Origin: Actinomycetota bacterium
GTDB taxonomy: Bacteria; Actinomycetota; Acidimicrobiia; Spongiisociales; UBA5794
Assembly: GCA_003648875.1 (NCBI GenBank)
Contig: QMQC01000093.1
Span: forward strand, 1-7,069
Reading direction: 5' to 3'
DNA length: 7,069 nt
Part shown: positions 1 through 6,893 of the stretch, one piece after another
Position numbering within the stretch: position 1 is the first letter of the stretch
Layout of the letters: each line of letters starts with the position of its first letter
The notes under the pieces: model-generated
Seen by the model: the letters and a program-made list of their open reading frames with translations, nothing else
Told to the model about the DNA's origin: nothing
Databases searched by the model: none
Position numbers and translations under genes: made by a program

Positions 1-496
1 CAAAGGTCCACCAGGCAAGTGCGGCAAGAGCGGAGAGGGCGGCTGCAATGCCTCCAATGAGCCACCAGGTGGCGGTATCGATGGCGCGGTCGGGGAGCCG
101 GACGGGCTCACCAGCGACCACCAACGGATCGACACCGATTTCTGTCAACGTCACGGAATCCGATCGGAATGTCTCACCGCCAGCCTCCAACCCGTCGAAC
201 ACGATGTTCCAGTCCTCAGCCGTCGGGAGGGTCACGAGTCCACCCCACATGTCATTGCCGATTGGCTGCAGCGCTGTCGGTGGGAGTTCTTCGAACGAGG
301 AGAATGGACGAACAAGCACGGCCTCGAAGGTGCGGTCGACCTCGACGGTGATCTCGACGGTCAATCCCGAGTCATCGGCCACGGCCTTGCCCTCGACCGC
401 ACCGAAGGGTGCCACGAGAACGACCATTGTGAGAGCGGCGAATAGATAGGGCACGGACGCCAGCGTAGAACAGCACCACCCACTGGTACGTTTCAA
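1..496 (-). CDS. Secreted, membrane-anchored protein of unknown function (partial, runs off left edge)
   Basis: The minus strand is open from about 511 to the left edge, so the gene is cut before its stop. Read from TTG at 496, the N-terminus starts with KR and continues into a long hydrophobic stretch containing PYLFAALTMVVLVAPFGAV, which looks like a signal peptide. About 100 residues of mixed, strand-rich sequence follow, with alternating hydrophobics (LTVEITVEV) and a WNIVFDGLEAGGETF segment. Just before the edge is a hydrophobic run, WWLIGGIAAALSALAALAWW, a likely C-terminal membrane helix. The protein probably exposes one small beta domain outside the cell. The start is uncertain: TTG at 496 gives a positively charged n-region, but GTG at 454 and ATG at 427 are possible and none has a clear Shine-Dalgarno sequence. 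I do not recognise the family. A faint resemblance to small secreted metal- or redox-associated beta domains is not enough to name it. It is divergent from leuC. Confidence 0.7.
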   Translation of the reverse strand, partial: MKRTSGWCCSTLASVPYLFAALTMVVLVAPFGAVEGKAVADDSGLTVEITVEVDRTFEAVLVRPFSSFEELPPTALQPIGNDMWGGLVTLPTAEDWNIVFDGLEAGGETFRSDSVTLTEIGVDPLVVAGEPVRLPDRAIDTATWWLIGGIAAALSALAALAWWTF

Positions 497-535
497 CCAG
501 AGCGCACGATCTCACTACGCTCCCGCCTTCACGGC

Positions 536-540
536 AAGGA
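536..540 (+). promoter_or_regulatory. Ribosome binding site of leuC
   Basis: AAGGA lies 5 nt before the ATG at 546. It supports that start, which also matches the usual LeuC N-terminus (TLLEKVWDGHVV). Confidence 0.6.
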
Positions 541-545
541 TCACC

Positions 546-1952
546 ATGACCACCAAACGAACGCTTCTCGAGAAGGTGTGGGATGGTCACGTCGTTCACG
601 CCGGCGATGCTGACCCTGATCTGATCTACATCGACCTCCACCTCGTCCACGAGGTGACCTCCCCCCAGGCTTTCGAGGCACTCAGGCTCACTGGTCGAAC
701 CGTTCGTCGCCCTGAACTGACCCTTGCGACGATAGACCACGCAGTCCCAACGACGGCCAGAGATCAGCCGATCGCTGATCCGTTGTCCGTCAATCAGATC
801 GCAACGCTCGAGAGGAACGCTGCGCAGAACTCAATAGCCCTGTTCGGTCTCGATGATGTTCGGCAGGGCATCGTCCATGTGATCGGCCCTGAGCAGGGAG
901 CCACCCAGCCGGGAATGACCATCGTGTGTGGAGACTCCCACACTGCGACCCACGGAGCCTTTGGTGCGCTTGCTTTTGGTATCGGAACCTCTGAGGTGGA
1001 GCACGTCCTTGCCACACAAACGCTCCGGCAACGGAAACCAAGGTCCATGGCGGTGACCGTGAACGGTGATCCGGGGCGCGGGGTGACGGCCAAGGACATC
1101 ATCCTTGCGATCATCGCCAAGATCGGCACAGCAGGGGCAACGGGATACGTGATCGAGTACCGAGGAGCAGCAATCGAGCAACTGTCGATGGAAGGCCGGA
1201 TGACGATCTGCAACATGTCGATCGAAGCCGGCGCCCGGGCGGGAATGATCGCCCCGGACGACACAACTTTCGAATACCTGAAGGGTCGGCCTCTTGCGCC
1301 TACAGGTAACGAATGGTCCGAGGCGGTTTCGGCCTGGAGAGATCTACACACAGATGAGGGCGCTGAATTCGATGCAGAGATCACTCTCGATGCGACCGGA
1401 CTCGAGCCGTACGTTTCGTGGGGCACGAACCCGGGCCAGACCCTTCCGGTCTCAGCATCCATCCCCACACCTGGAGACCACGGCGATCCAATCGATCGGG
1501 ACACCACCGCACGAGCGCTGGAGTACATGCAGCTCGAGGCCGGAACGGCCATCACAGACATTGAGATCGACAAGGTCTTCATCGGGTCGTGCACCAATGG
1601 CCGCATCGAGGATCTCCGCGCAGCCGCAGCGATCCTCGATGGACGCCGAATCGCGACCACCGTCACAGGGATCGTGGTGCCGGGCTCCGGCCTCGTAAAG
1701 CTCCAGGCCGAACAAGAAGGCCTCCACACGGTGTTTCTCGATGCCGGCCTCGAATGGCGCGAGCCCGGATGCTCGATGTGCCTTGCAATGAACCCTGATG
1801 TACTGCTACCTGGTGAACGATGCGCCTCGACCTCGAATCGAAATTTCGAAGGACGTCAGGGGCGGGGCGGACTCACACACCTTGTTTCTCCTGAGATGGC
1901 CGCTGCTGCTGCGATCTCGGGACACTTCGTCGATGTAAGGAAGATGGCGTGA
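546..1952 (+). CDS. leuC: 3-isopropylmalate dehydratase large subunit
   Basis: This is the catalytic large subunit of isopropylmalate isomerase (aconitase superfamily). With LeuD it converts 2-isopropylmalate to 3-isopropylmalate through 2-isopropylmaleate in cytoplasmic leucine biosynthesis. At 468 residues it is full family length. Visible signatures are the IDHAVPTT segment (63-70), the block around VCGDSHTATHGAFGALAFGI (127-146), FIGSCTNGR (345-353), GCSMCLAMNPD (408-418) and an arginine-rich SNRNFEGRQGRGG near 430-442. Cys349, Cys409 and Cys412 are spaced as the three ligands of the [4Fe-4S] cluster. The start is ATG preceded by AAGGA. The stop overlaps the leuD start, so the two form a transcription unit. 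leuA and leuB are not in the window. No truncation, frameshift or missing motif was seen. Confidence 0.97.
   Translation: MTTKRTLLEKVWDGHVVHAGDADPDLIYIDLHLVHEVTSPQAFEALRLTGRTVRRPELTLATIDHAVPTTARDQPIADPLSVNQIATLERNAAQNSIALFGLDDVRQGIVHVIGPEQGATQPGMTIVCGDSHTATHGAFGALAFGIGTSEVEHVLATQTLRQRKPRSMAVTVNGDPGRGVTAKDIILAIIAKIGTAGATGYVIEYRGAAIEQLSMEGRMTICNMSIEAGARAGMIAPDDTTFEYLKGRPLAPTGNEWSEAVSAWRDLHTDEGAEFDAEITLDATGLEPYVSWGTNPGQTLPVSASIPTPGDHGDPIDRDTTARALEYMQLEAGTAITDIEIDKVFIGSCTNGRIEDLRAAAAILDGRRIATTVTGIVVPGSGLVKLQAEQEGLHTVFLDAGLEWREPGCSMCLAMNPDVLLPGERCASTSNRNFEGRQGRGGLTHLVSPEMAAAAAISGHFVDVRKMA
1937..1943 (+). promoter_or_regulatory. Ribosome binding site of leuD
   Basis: AAGGAAG sits inside the last leuC codons. 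It is 8 nt from ATG 1952 and 5 nt from GTG 1949, so it suits either start but slightly favours the ATG. Confidence 0.5.
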
Positions 1953-2557
1953 TGGAACCCGTAGGCACCATTGTCGGGCGAGCAGCTCCGCTTCCGCTCG
2001 CAAACGTCGACACGGACCAGATAATCCCGAAGCAGTTCCTCAAGAGAGTGGAACGAACGGGATTCGGAGAGTTCCTCTTCCACGACTGGGCTGCTGACCA
2101 CGAAGGAGAAAGTGACCCCGACTTCGTTCTCAACAAGCTGCCATACCGGGATGCGGTCGTACTCGTCGCGGGTCCGAACTTCGGGTCGGGGTCTTCGAGG
2201 GAACACGCCCCATGGTCTCTCCTTGACTGGGGATTCAGAGCGATAATTGCGCCATCGTTCGCAGACATCTTCTACAACAACTGCACCAAGGTCGGACTCC
2301 TGCCGATCGTGCTGAGTGCTGAGGATGTCGCCGCATTGACCGAGGTTGCAGAGGATCCGACCAATGAAGTGAGCATCGACCTCGAGAACCAGTCAGTGGA
2401 GTCGACCGGCTTCTCTGCCATCTTTGAGATCGAGGCGTTCACGAAGCACAGCTTGCTCAACGGTCTGGACGACATCACTCTGACCCTCACCCACGCCGTA
2501 CTGATCGATGTGTATGAGAAGAATCGACCGGCCTACAAACCCACGATCAAGCATTAA
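1952..2557 (+). CDS. leuD: 3-isopropylmalate dehydratase small subunit
   Basis: This is the small (swivelling-domain) subunit that pairs with LeuC to complete the isopropylmalate isomerase active site. It is 201 residues, the normal length. The N-terminus has [15 protein letters not shown] (about 16-30). The substrate-binding block [17 protein letters not shown] follows at about 74-90, then [20 protein letters not shown] at about 99-118. A conserved C-terminal segment, [11 protein letters not shown], lies near 170. The start ATG shares one base with the leuC stop (TGATG); a GTG one codon upstream (1949) is an equally legal start adding one Met. The overlap and the internal ribosome binding site indicate translational coupling, which keeps the subunits near 1:1. 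No obvious terminator follows: only a 4-bp hairpin was seen around 2578-2588. Confidence 0.96.
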
Positions 2558-2631
2558 CGCAACGGCCAGGGGGTTCACGGACTTTCCGGATTTGGGCGGG
2601 GTGTGACGAAGAGATCGGCGGAGCTTCGGGA

Positions 2632-2659
2632 CGTACTACGTCATACGTACTTCGTACTA
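2632..2659 (+). repeat. Tandem heptamer block 1 (CGTACTA type, 4 units)
   Basis: Four contiguous 7-nt units are present. Units 1 and 4 are CGTACTA, unit 2 is CGTCATA and unit 3 is CGTACTT. All start with CGT. The spacing is exact, with no indels. The next 7 nt (CCGGTCT) no longer fit. The units are rich in the palindrome GTAC, so the block can also form small alternative hairpins. Confidence 0.75.
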
Positions 2660-2708
2660 CCGGTCTTCCACAGCCCCAGATCTTGGCCGACCCCCATACC
2701 CGAAGTAG

Positions 2709-2750
2709 CGGTTCACGGTTTACGGTCGACGGTTTTCGGCGTACGGTTCA
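2709..2750 (+). repeat. Tandem heptamer block 2 (CGGTTNA type, 6 units)
   Basis: Six contiguous 7-nt units all start with CGG. Units 1 and 6 are CGGTTCA, unit 2 is CGGTTTA, unit 3 CGGTCGA, unit 4 CGGTTTT and unit 5 CGGCGTA. A seventh, decayed unit (TGGTATG) follows at 2751-2757 and contains the start codon of the next gene. The first unit here lies 77 nt (11 x 7) from the first unit of block 1, so both blocks share one register although their sequences differ. This resembles the short tandemly repeated heptamers known from some cyanobacterial genomes, but the resemblance is only structural. Confidence 0.8.
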
Positions 2751-2754
2751 TGGT

Positions 2755-3120
2755 ATGACCGTCTACACGCGCCAGGAACAGGCCGAGGCCATCATCGAGC
2801 AGCAGGCCCGCCGGGTGGCTTCACAGATGCTCGGACGGCAGGCAACCACGGGCGACGACTTCGCCGAGGCTCTGACCGTTGAACGGATCGACCTGATCGC
2901 ACAGGTCCCTGACGACGAAGCACTCAGAGCCCTCGGCCGGAACATGGCAGGACCGAGGAACGGCCTGTACGTCCTTGACCACCCCGATGGCTACACGGTC
3001 TACCAGCAACACAACGGCGTGCCACACGAGATCTTCAGAAGCCTCGGCTTCGACGCCGCCAGGGACATTGCCATCGACTGCCTCGTCACGCTGAACGGGA
3101 TCCCATACCGGGTCGACTGA
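2755..3120 (+). CDS. Hypothetical protein, 121 residues
   Basis: I do not recognise this family. From ATG 2755 the product is a small, soluble, acidic-looking protein with no signal peptide or membrane segment. The N-terminal half (about 5-60) is helix-prone and charged ([20 protein letters not shown]). The C-terminal half looks like a compact alpha/beta unit: [19 protein letters not shown] suggests a beta hairpin, followed by [13 protein letters not shown], a likely helix. It ends with [11 protein letters not shown] 2755 is preferred over TTG 2683 because the upstream extension is largely translated repeat. However, no clear Shine-Dalgarno precedes it, so leaderless or weak initiation is possible. 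It stands alone on the plus strand, convergent with the hut-side operon and 197 nt after leuD. Codon use resembles that of its neighbours, and the uninterrupted frame with plausible protein composition supports a real gene. Confidence 0.7.
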
Positions 3121-3131
3121 CCGAGAGATAC

Positions 3132-3152
3132 AGGAATCAGAACCCGATTCCT
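3132..3152. terminator. Small hairpin at a convergent gene junction (possible bidirectional terminator)
   Basis: AGGAATC (3132-3138) and GATTCCT (3146-3152) form a perfect 7-bp stem with a 7-nt loop. It lies 11 nt past the stop of the plus-strand gene and 28 nt past the stop of the minus-strand operon. The stem has only 3 G-C pairs and no T-run follows on either strand, so it is not a classical factor-independent terminator. Position is the main argument. Confidence 0.3.
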
Positions 3153-3180
3153 CGATGTGAGGCCGCGGGTCGTGCGCAGT

Positions 3181-3981
3181 TCACCCTTCTGCGCTTTCAC
3201 GTTCCGCCATGACCTCGTTGAGAATGTCAGGCCGGTCAGAGATGATCCCGTCCACTCCCATGTCAAGGAATCTGGCCATCTCGTCCGCTTCGTTCACGGT
3301 CCACAGGTGAATCTGCTTCCCAGCCGCATGGACGGCATCGACCAATCGCCTGTCCACGACGAATCCCTTTGTCCGATGGGGAAGCTGATAGGCATCGCAA
3401 CGCGCCGGAAGACTGCGACCGACCCGAGAAGCCGCATACATGGCGATCGCGTCCCTTGGACCGGCTGATGTCGCGACCCTGCCCTTTGTGATCCGCCTGA
3501 ACCGTGCGATCCGCCTGTCTGAGAACGCGCCGACGAGAACAGTGTCCCCCCTCCCCATCCTCGTGATGTCCTCTGCAACCGCCCACTCGCAACCCGCCGC
3601 TTTGAGGTCGATGTTCAGGCAGAGCTCGGGATAGCGATCGAACGTGTCGTCCAGCCTCGGGATGCCGATGCCGGTTCCACGGAGCGGATATGACTCACCA
3701 TCCGGTGTGAAGTTGTAGGCGGCATCGAGATGTCGAAGATCCTCCCATCGCCACTCGCTGACCTTCCCCACTCCGTTCGTGCATCGCTCCAAGGTGTCGT
3801 CATGGAAGACAACGACAACGCCGTCGGCAGTGATCCGAACATCCGTTTCGATGTACCGATAGCCAAGCCCTTCAACTGCACCATCGAACGCAAGCCACGT
3901 GTTCTCCGGCCACAACTCCCGACTGCCGCGGTGGGCGAAGCGAATCGGGTATTCGATGTCGAAATAGTGCCTGGGCGACAT
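3181..3981 (-). CDS. Glycerophosphodiester phosphodiesterase (GDPD family)
   Basis: The family hydrolyses glycerophosphodiesters, such as deacylated phospholipid head groups, to glycerol-3-phosphate and an alcohol. The protein has 266 residues and forms one TIM-barrel domain. Visible catalytic features are AHRG (His17, Arg18), PENT (Glu26), ETD (Glu45, Asp47) and FHDD (His60), which together are the HR...ExD...H signature. LNIDLK (122-127), LWTVN (226-230) and a GVDGIISDRPD end motif (242-252) follow. No signal peptide is seen, so a cytoplasmic enzyme is likely. The start at 3981 is chosen because AGGAG lies 5 nt upstream and the HRG motif then falls at the usual distance from the N-terminus; a longer frame to 4047 overlaps hutI and lacks support. 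It begins 19 nt after the hutI stop on the same strand and is probably the last gene of the hut transcript. Substrate specificity cannot be read from the sequence. Confidence 0.92.
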   Translation of the reverse strand: MSPRHYFDIEYPIRFAHRGSRELWPENTWLAFDGAVEGLGYRYIETDVRITADGVVVVFHDDTLERCTNGVGKVSEWRWEDLRHLDAAYNFTPDGESYPLRGTGIGIPRLDDTFDRYPELCLNIDLKAAGCEWAVAEDITRMGRGDTVLVGAFSDRRIARFRRITKGRVATSAGPRDAIAMYAASRVGRSLPARCDAYQLPHRTKGFVVDRRLVDAVHAAGKQIHLWTVNEADEMARFLDMGVDGIISDRPDILNEVMAERESAEG

Positions 3982-3986
3982 GACCG

Positions 3987-3991
3987 CTCCT
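3987..3991 (-). promoter_or_regulatory. Ribosome binding site deciding the phosphodiesterase start
   Basis: Read on the minus strand this is AGGAG, 5 nt before ATG 3981. It lies in the 19-nt gap after hutI and decides the shorter start for the phosphodiesterase gene. Confidence 0.65.
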
Positions 3992-4000
3992 AGTGCTCTG

Positions 4001-5209
4001 TCACGAAAGGACGTTGCCGCGTTTGATGACCAGAGCAACAAGATCACCGTCGGGTCGATAGGTCAGGTGTTCGTGTGTGGGGGCATCCAGTACAACGAGG
4101 TCGGCCACCTTTCCGGGTGCTACGACGCCGCGATCGTGGAGACCGAGTGCAAGCGCGCCACCGCGAGTTGCTGCCCACACCGACTCGTCCGGTGTGAGGC
4201 CGCAATTCACAGCGGCCATCGAGATGATGAACGGCATCGTCTCGATGTAGGAAGTGCCCGGATTGCAGTCGGTGGCAATCGCGACGGTGACTCCGGCGTC
4301 CCACACACGACGGCCATCGGGTGCCGGCTCACGCATCGTGTAGGACACGCCTGGAAGGAGCACCGCAACCGTGCCAACCTCCGCGAGGGCGACAAGGTCC
4401 TCGTCCGTTGAATGGTCGAGGTGGTCAGCAGCAACAGCACCAAGCTCAGCAGCGAGTGCGGCACCACCGGTGTGCGAGAGTTGGTCAACGTGGAGTCTCA
4501 CGTCGAGGCTCCTTGCTTGTGCCGCGTGCGCGATCAAACGAGTCTCACCGACGGTGAATGCTGCATCGTCACAGAAGACATCGACGTATGCGACCCGACC
4601 TGCGACGGCGTCCATCATCGCCCCACCCACGAGATCCACATATGAGCCACGATCGTCCAGGAATTCCGGAGCCACGACGTGGCCGCCAAGGAAAGTGGGG
4701 ATCGTGTCCACCGCCAGGACGTCACGGATACGGTCGATCGCATCGAGCATCTTCACTTCGGTCGCGATATCGAGCCCGTATCCGGTCTTGACTTCGATCG
4801 TCGTGGTGCCCGACGCAAGCATTCTTGCGATTCGCGGGAGCGATTCGTCGACGAGTTCGTCAAGCGACGCTTCTCTCGTTGCCCGCACCGTGGAGTAGAT
4901 GCCGCCACCAGCAACTTGTATCTGTTCATACGTGGCGCCCTCAAGACGCATCGCGAATTCGTGGGACCGGTCTCCAGCGAATACAGCATGGGTGTGAGCA
5001 TCGACAAAGCCGGGAAGCACAACCCCGCCATCGGCTCTGAGCGTGTCATATGACCGATACTCGTGGGGCACGTCGTCTTCGGGACCCACCCACCGGATAT
5101 CGCCGCTGTCGATCGCTATCGCAGCGCCGTCCATGATGCCCAGCAATCCACCACGGCTCTCGTCGTTGGTGACAAGCTGCCCGATATCCGTGATGAGGAC
5201 GTCAGTCAT
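4001..5209 (-). CDS. hutI: Imidazolonepropionase
   Basis: This amidohydrolase-superfamily enzyme hydrolyses 4-imidazolone-5-propionate to N-formimino-L-glutamate, the third step of histidine degradation. It acts in the cytoplasm. The product is 402 residues, the normal length. The N-terminal strand segment LITDIGQLVTND is typical. PGFVDAHTHAVFAGDR (66-81) supplies metal-binding His72 and His74. TTTIEVKTGYGL (135-146), FLGGHVVAPEF (173-183, His177), VRLHVDQLSHTGG (237-249, His240), ADHLDHS (261-267) and IATDCNPGTS (311-320, Asp314) are in order, giving a complete set of expected metal and substrate residues. The ATG at 5209 overlaps the end of hutU by 8 nt. No good Shine-Dalgarno is visible, so translation is probably coupled to hutU. 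The open frame continues upstream to 5431, but that part is antisense-free shadow of hutU coding sequence and not like HutI. Confidence 0.96.
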   Translation of the reverse strand: MTDVLITDIGQLVTNDESRGGLLGIMDGAAIAIDSGDIRWVGPEDDVPHEYRSYDTLRADGGVVLPGFVDAHTHAVFAGDRSHEFAMRLEGATYEQIQVAGGGIYSTVRATREASLDELVDESLPRIARMLASGTTTIEVKTGYGLDIATEVKMLDAIDRIRDVLAVDTIPTFLGGHVVAPEFLDDRGSYVDLVGGAMMDAVAGRVAYVDVFCDDAAFTVGETRLIAHAAQARSLDVRLHVDQLSHTGGAALAAELGAVAADHLDHSTDEDLVALAEVGTVAVLLPGVSYTMREPAPDGRRVWDAGVTVAIATDCNPGTSYIETMPFIISMAAVNCGLTPDESVWAATRGGALALGLHDRGVVAPGKVADLVVLDAPTHEHLTYRPDGDLVALVIKRGNVLS

Positions 5210-6893
5210 CTTGCATGGGGATGGCGACTCCCCGTTCACGCGCCACCTCGATCGCCCGATCGTAACCCGCATCGGCATGGCGGATGACACCCATCCCCGG
5301 ATCGTTGGTGAGGACCCTCTCGATGCGAAGCGCAGCTTCATCAGTGCCATCGGCAACGACCTGGGCTCCCGCATGGATCGACTTCCCGATACCGACGCCA
5401 CCCCCATGGTGAACGGCAACCCACGCTGCACCTGATGCTGTGTTCAGGAGTGCGTTCAGGATCGGCCAGTCTGCAACTGCGTCGGAGCCATCGGCCATCG
5501 CTTCCGTCTCGCGGTAGGGAGATGCCACAGAACCGGAGTCGAGGTGGTCACGGCCGATGACGATCGGGGCCTTCACCTTGCCTGCACGCACAAGCTCGTT
5601 GAACGCAAGACCCGCCCGATGTCGTTCGCCGTAACCAAGCCAGCAGATCCGAGCAGGGAGTCCCTGAAACTCGACCTGCTCCTCGGCCATGTCCAGCCAA
5701 CGCATGAGCGACTCGTTTTCGGGGAAGAGTTCGCGTAGAGAGTCGTCTGTCGCTTTGATGTCTGCGGGGTCACCCGACAACGCAAGCCAACGGAAAGGCC
5801 CAAGGCCTTCACAGAACAGATCCCTGATGTAGGCAGGCACGAAACCCGGATACGCAAAGGCGTTCTCGTACCCACCTTCGATCGCTTCGCCACGAAGGTT
5901 GTTCCCGTAGTCGAAGACCTCTGCACCCGCATCCTGGAATCCAACCATCGCCTCACAGTGCGTTGCCATCGACTCTCTTGATCTGACGATGTACTCCTCA
6001 GGCTCCTCGACTCTCAGAGCGTCGGCCTCGACGAGGGTCAACCCGTTGGGGACATACCCGTTGAGCGGGTCGTGAGCCGATGTCTGGTCCGTGACGATGT
6101 CGACGTCGATGCCGCGAGAGAGCAACTCGGGAAACACGTCCGCGGCGTTGCCGACGACAGCGATCGAGACAGCCTCGCCAGAAGCCTTGGCTGCCAGCGC
6201 ACGGTCGACCGCAGCGTCAAGATCCGGGGCGAGTTCATCGACGTACCCCTTGTCCATTCGCTTCTGAATTCGCCATGGGTCGACGTCGACGGCGAGACAG
6301 ACGCCGTCGTTCATAGTGATCGCGAGAGGTTGGGCACCTCCCATTCCGCCGAGACCGGCTGTGAGAGTGAGCGTTCCCTTGAGCGATCCACCGAAGAGCT
6401 TCTCCGCTATCGCAACAAATGTCTGATACGTGCCCTGGAGGATCCCCTGGGTCCCGATGTAGATCCATGAACCTGCGGTCATCTGCCCGTACATCATGAG
6501 CCCCGCATCTTCAAGATCCCAGAAGTGCTTCCAGGTCGCCCAGTCAGGTACGAGGTTCGAGTTCGCGATCAGCACCCTCGGTGCCATCTCGTGGGTGCGG
6601 AAACACCCGACAGGTTTGCCTGACTGGACGAGCAGGGTTTCATCCGATTCGAGTTCGGTGAGGGACCGCACGATGGCGTCGAACGCTTCCCAGTTGCGTG
6701 CCGCTTTCCCCCTGCCGCCGTAGACGACCAGCTCCTCGGGGATCTCGGCAACGTCAGGGTCGAGATTGTTGAGGAACGCTCGAAGCACAGCCTCTTGAAG
6801 CCATCCCTTGGTGTTGAGCTCGACGCCGTGAGGAGCTGAGACGGTTCGTGGTCCCGTACCGTATCTGAATGCAGGGTTGATCGAATCTGACAT
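5202..6893 (-). CDS. hutU: Urocanate hydratase
   Basis: Urocanase adds water to urocanate to give 4-imidazolone-5-propionate, the second step of histidine degradation, using tightly bound NAD+ as an electrophile. The product is 563 residues, close to the usual 550-560. Recognisable blocks are VYGGRGKAARNW (57-68), QSGKPVGCFRTHEMAPRV (90-107), GSWIYIGTQGILQGTYQTF (141-159) and the NAD-binding GLGGMGGAQPL (180-190). GLPARICWLGYGERHRAG (411-428) contains the conserved Cys417, and VAVHHGGGVGIGKS (492-505) lies near the C-terminus. The start ATG 6893 has GAGG 7 nt upstream; an adjacent ATG at 6896 would add one Met. The longer frame to 6992 is the overlap with hutH and is not urocanase-like. It overlaps both hutH (by 1-4 nt) and hutI (by 8 nt), so the three genes form one coupled operon. 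No defect was seen. Confidence 0.97.
   Translation of the reverse strand: MSDSINPAFRYGTGPRTVSAPHGVELNTKGWLQEAVLRAFLNNLDPDVAEIPEELVVYGGRGKAARNWEAFDAIVRSLTELESDETLLVQSGKPVGCFRTHEMAPRVLIANSNLVPDWATWKHFWDLEDAGLMMYGQMTAGSWIYIGTQGILQGTYQTFVAIAEKLFGGSLKGTLTLTAGLGGMGGAQPLAITMNDGVCLAVDVDPWRIQKRMDKGYVDELAPDLDAAVDRALAAKASGEAVSIAVVGNAADVFPELLSRGIDVDIVTDQTSAHDPLNGYVPNGLTLVEADALRVEEPEEYIVRSRESMATHCEAMVGFQDAGAEVFDYGNNLRGEAIEGGYENAFAYPGFVPAYIRDLFCEGLGPFRWLALSGDPADIKATDDSLRELFPENESLMRWLDMAEEQVEFQGLPARICWLGYGERHRAGLAFNELVRAGKVKAPIVIGRDHLDSGSVASPYRETEAMADGSDAVADWPILNALLNTASGAAWVAVHHGGGVGIGKSIHAGAQVVADGTDEAALRIERVLTNDPGMGVIRHADAGYDRAIEVARERGVAIPMQDD

Larger units (their letters stand above)
2558..2754. other. 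Intergenic region after leuD
   Basis: About 197 nt lie between the leuD stop and the ATG at 2755, with no convincing gene. One in-frame TTG at 2683 could extend the downstream gene, but its extra residues are mostly translated heptamer repeat. Two heptamer repeat blocks occupy about a third of the region. I found no convincing factor-independent terminator and no clear promoter hexamers. Confidence 0.6.

Noticed and set aside
48..449. Plus-strand open frame of 133 codons rich in Ser, Thr and Pro.
   Set aside because: The opposite strand encodes a coherent signal peptide, domain and membrane helix over the same bases. The Ser/Thr/Pro-rich composition is typical of an antisense shadow in GC-rich DNA.
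492..521. Possible leuC promoter: TTCAAC (492-497), an 18-nt spacer and TACGCT (516-521).
   Set aside because: The -35-like hexamer matches the consensus poorly (3 of 6), and such pairs are easily found by chance. Not listed as a feature.
794..1729. Long minus-strand open frame of 311 codons.
   Set aside because: It lies wholly inside leuC, whose motifs are complete and unmistakable. Its own translation has no recognisable domain and shadow-like composition.
2578..2588. CGGA/TCCG hairpin just after leuD.
   Set aside because: The stem is only 4 bp and no T-run follows, too weak to call a terminator.
2607..2628. CGAAG/CTTCG inverted repeat in the leuD downstream region.
   Set aside because: It is a 5-bp stem with a 12-nt loop and no T-run, within chance expectation.
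2683..2754. TTG-initiated extension of the 121-residue protein.
   Set aside because: The added 24 residues are mostly translated heptamer repeat, and the TTG has no Shine-Dalgarno.
2750..2758. Two-codon minimal ORF (ATG GTA TGA) whose stop overlaps the ATG at 2755.
   Set aside because: It arises from the last heptamer units and has no ribosome binding site. Nothing separates it from chance.
5210..5431. In-frame N-terminal extension of hutI by 74 residues.
   Set aside because: It overlaps the hutU coding sequence in another frame, has low-quality composition and does not resemble HutI. The family start aligns with ATG 5209.
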